This document shows positions 61,825-64,000 of a stretch of 64,000 bases of DNA, piece after piece; the first letter of the stretch is position 1; each line of letters opens with the position of its first letter. This stretch comes from UBA5066 sp048500275. GTDB taxonomy: Bacteria; Acidobacteriota; Thermoanaerobaculia; UBA5066. The notes beneath the pieces are model-generated. The model was not told the DNA's origin, did no database searches, and saw only the letters and a list, made by a program, of their open reading frames with translations. The stretch spans positions 744,001-808,000 of the forward strand of contig JASNYI010000002.1 in the NCBI GenBank assembly GCA_048500275.1, given 5' to 3'. The translations under genes were made by a program, and so were the position numbers.

Positions 61825-63303
61825 GTGAGGCGCCCCGGTGCCCTGCTGGTCCTGGCCCTCGCGGCGGCGGTGGCGTCTTCCGGCGCCTGCGGCAAGCCGC
61901 CGGCCGTCGTGCGCATCGCGGTCCACAGCGCGCCGCAGAGCTTCGACCCTCACCTCCAGAACGAGGTCCTGACGGCCGCGATCCTCGCGAACCTCTACGA
62001 CGCGCTGACGGAGTTCGACCGTGAGTCCCGGGTCGTGCCGGCGCTGGCTGCGGAGTGGCGGAATCCCGACGAGCGGACCTGGGTCTTTCGTCTGCGGCCG
62101 GGCGTGAGGTTCCACGGCGGCCGGCCGATGACCGCGGACGACGTCGTCTTCAGCCTCGACCGGGCCCGCAACCACCCGGAGACCGGGATGGCGAGCTACC
62201 TGGTCGAGGTCGAATCGGTCCGGGCCGTCGACCCGTTCACCGTCGAGATCCGGACGCGTCGCCCCTTCGCGGCCCTTCTCGCAAAGCTCAGCCCCATCGC
62301 CATCGTCCCCCGAGGCTCGCCGGAGAGGATCACCCGGCCCGAGGGCACGGGTTCCTACCGGCTGGAGCGGGCTCGTCCGGACGGGATGGACCTCGCGCCG
62401 TTTCCGGACGGGTGGCGAGGAGCGGACGGCCTGCTCCCGCTGGCGTTCGTCGTCGAGGCCGACCCGGCCCGGCGGGTCGCCAGGCTCCTCGCCGGCGAGG
62501 CGGACATCGCGAACGGCCTGGCCGAGAACGCCGTCGAGGAGCTGCGCGGGGCCGAGTGCTGCCGCGAGCTGGCTGTCCCCGGCTCGACGGTGGAGTACCT
62601 CCGCCTCTCGCCGGACGTACCCCCTTTCCGGGACTGGCGCGTGAGGAAGGCCATAGACCTCGCCGTCGACCGTCCCGGCTTCGTCGCGGCGGCGCACAGC
62701 GGGTTGGGACTTCCCATCGGCCAGCTGGTCGTGCCGGGCGTGTTCGGGTTCGCGCCCGACCTGAAGCCGACGCCGCGGGACCTTCCCCAGGCGCGCCGGC
62801 TGCTCGCGGAGGCCGGCTTTCCCGAGGGATTCGACGTCGTCCTGGAGCACCGGCCGGGGCGCCGAGGCGACCTGATCGCGGCGCAGCTCGGCGAGGCGGG
62901 AGTCCGCGTGACGGCGAGGGAGAGCCCCTGGACCGAGCTCCACGCCCGGCTGAGGCGCGGAGAGGTCGGCTTCTACTTCGGGGGCGTCGTCGCCCAGACG
63001 GCCGAGGCGAGCGACGTCCTCGACGGGTTCGTCCACACGCGCGACGAGGCGCGGGGCTACGGCATCACGAACCACTCGCGCTACTCGAACCGGAAGGCCG
63101 ACGCGCTGATCGAGGAGGCCGCCGCCTCGCTGGAGATGACCCGGCGACGCGAGCTCCTGAAGGAGGCGATGCGGGTGGTGATGGCGGACCTCAACATCAT
63201 CCCGATCGCCGGGCTCTACGAGGTCTACGGTCTTCGCGAGGGGATCCGGTTCACGCCCCGCCTGGACATGAAGCTGCTCGGCCGCGAGGTCTCCCGCGAG
63301 TAG
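61825..63303 (+). CDS. oligopeptide-type ABC solute-binding lipoprotein
   Basis: 492 residues from a GTG. Lipoprotein signal with Cys22 (SSGAC). SBP_bac_5 family blocks: RIAVHSAPQSFDPHLQNE, FDRESRVVPALAAEWRNPD, VRFHGGRPMTADDVVFSLDRA (the family signature), GTGSYRL and the C-terminal ADLNIIPIAGLYEVYG. These proteins deliver peptides or other solutes to ABC importers, but no permease or ATPase gene is in view. A paralogue follows directly (TAG then ATG). Confidence 0.9.
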   Translation: MRRPGALLVLALAAAVASSGACGKPPAVVRIAVHSAPQSFDPHLQNEVLTAAILANLYDALTEFDRESRVVPALAAEWRNPDERTWVFRLRPGVRFHGGRPMTADDVVFSLDRARNHPETGMASYLVEVESVRAVDPFTVEIRTRRPFAALLAKLSPIAIVPRGSPERITRPEGTGSYRLERARPDGMDLAPFPDGWRGADGLLPLAFVVEADPARRVARLLAGEADIANGLAENAVEELRGAECCRELAVPGSTVEYLRLSPDVPPFRDWRVRKAIDLAVDRPGFVAAAHSGLGLPIGQLVVPGVFGFAPDLKPTPRDLPQARRLLAEAGFPEGFDVVLEHRPGRRGDLIAAQLGEAGVRVTARESPWTELHARLRRGEVGFYFGGVVAQTAEASDVLDGFVHTRDEARGYGITNHSRYSNRKADALIEEAAASLEMTRRRELLKEAMRVVMADLNIIPIAGLYEVYGLREGIRFTPRLDMKLLGREVSRE

Positions 63304-64000
63304 ATGGGCCGAGCCGTCGCTGCCGTCGCCGTTTGTGTCACCCTGGTCAGCCTGGCCGGCTGCAGGAAACCGTCCCCGTCGCTGAACGTCGCGATTCACA
63401 GCGCGCCGGTCGGCATGGACCCTCACCTGCAGAACGAGTCGCTGACCGTGGCCGTCCTCGCGAACGTTTTCGAGGCCCTGACGGAATTCGACGACGAGCT
63501 GCGGATCCGGCCGGGCCTCGCCGAGAGCTGGAGAAACCCGGACGGGCGCACCTGGCGCTTCTCCCTCAGGCGGGGGGTGAGGTTTCACGACGGCCGGCCG
63601 CTGGAGGCCGAGGACGTCGTCTTCAGCCTCGAGCGGGCCTCGAAGCACCCCGGGTCGGGGCTCGCGAGCCACCTGGTCCAGCTGGAGACCGTCCGCGCCC
63701 TCGACCCGCGAACCGTCGAGATCGTCACGCGCCGGCCGTTCGCCGCGCTGCTGGAAAGGCTCACTCTCGTCTACGTCGTCCCCCGCGACGCCCCGGAGAC
63801 GATCGTCGAGCCGGTCGGGACGGGGCCGTACCGCCTGGCGGGGAACCTGGGCCACCAGATCCGGATGGTCCCGGCCGCCGGGAGCTGGCGGGGCGAACCG
63901 TCGGGACCCGCCCTGACGTTCTTCGTCGTCCCCGAACCCGCCGAGCGGCTCCGCCGGTTGACGTCGGGCGAGGTGGACGTCGCCGCCGACCTCGACGAAT
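63304..64000 (+). CDS. second solute-binding lipoprotein, 3' end cut by the window
   Basis: The ATG directly abuts the previous stop. 232 residues are visible with no stop before 64000. Lipobox VSLAGC, Cys20. It repeats the pattern of its neighbour: VAIHSAPVGMDPHLQNES, LTEFDDELRIRPGLAESWRN, RRGVRFHDGRPLEAEDVVFSLERA and GTGPYRL. So the pair is a tandem duplication. The binding specificities may differ. Confidence 0.88.
   Translation, partial: MGRAVAAVAVCVTLVSLAGCRKPSPSLNVAIHSAPVGMDPHLQNESLTVAVLANVFEALTEFDDELRIRPGLAESWRNPDGRTWRFSLRRGVRFHDGRPLEAEDVVFSLERASKHPGSGLASHLVQLETVRALDPRTVEIVTRRPFAALLERLTLVYVVPRDAPETIVEPVGTGPYRLAGNLGHQIRMVPAAGSWRGEPSGPALTFFVVPEPAERLRRLTSGEVDVAADLDE

Overview
The window is a high-GC, gene-dense chromosomal segment whose genes start with good Shine-Dalgarno sites (GGAGG class) and often overlap by one to four bases. 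Tat- and lipoprotein-type signals, a quinol-type NO reductase, an IPTL/PEP-CTERM-type sorting signal, Ser/Thr kinase-TPR proteins and ECF sigma/FecR modules together suggest a Gram-negative, free-living, respiring bacterium. Acidobacteriota (Thermoanaerobaculia or Holophagae-like) is my best guess. It is an inference from gene style, because no rRNA or universal marker is present. I saw no tRNA, rRNA, CRISPR array or intact insertion sequence.

Left part (0-12 kb): a DUF368 protein cut by the window edge, a secreted protein made of two repeats, and an AbgT-type transporter. Convergent to these is a three-gene set of two membrane proteins and a 75-residue SelW/Rdx-type selenoprotein, whose in-frame UGA is followed by a near-textbook bacterial SECIS hairpin. 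A tightly overlapped six-gene operon follows: ECF sigma factor, zinc-finger/FecR anti-sigma-like protein, and two ABC exporters.

Middle left (12-31 kb): glpK, glycogen phosphorylase, a serine hydrolase, an NAD(P)-binding protein, a secreted kinase-like protein, an Npt-type nucleotide transporter fused to HEAT repeats, a secreted phosphatase, and glgC. A 66-bp perfect palindrome lies just after glgP. A 311-bp block made of the glgP tail plus this palindrome recurs, decayed, upstream of glgC. Two further gene vestiges (a kinase N-lobe and a TPR tail) lie at 18.4 and 19.4-19.8 kb. A DUF1684 protein and a GAF sensor kinase follow.

Middle right (32-46 kb): NAD-malic enzyme, Tat-exported superoxide dismutase and quinone oxidoreductase. 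Next is a nitric-oxide detoxification unit (ric, norB/qNOR and a DUF6448 gene on one strand, norR divergent) with a sigma-54-type promoter in front of ric. Then come a Ser/Thr kinase with TPRs, a proline-tract lipoprotein and a baeRF-like protein.

Right part (46-64 kb): a MarC protein, then an apparently seven-gene, translationally coupled operon of unknown function that contains a glycosyltransferase-like protein and three consecutive radical SAM proteins. This is the best candidate for an undescribed system. It is followed by an IPTL-CTERM-like surface protein, a 990-residue fusion of both Nfn-type subunits with a rubrerythrin-like domain, a TPR protein, the two E1 subunits of a 2-oxo acid dehydrogenase, and two tandem oligopeptide-type solute-binding lipoproteins, the second cut by the window end.
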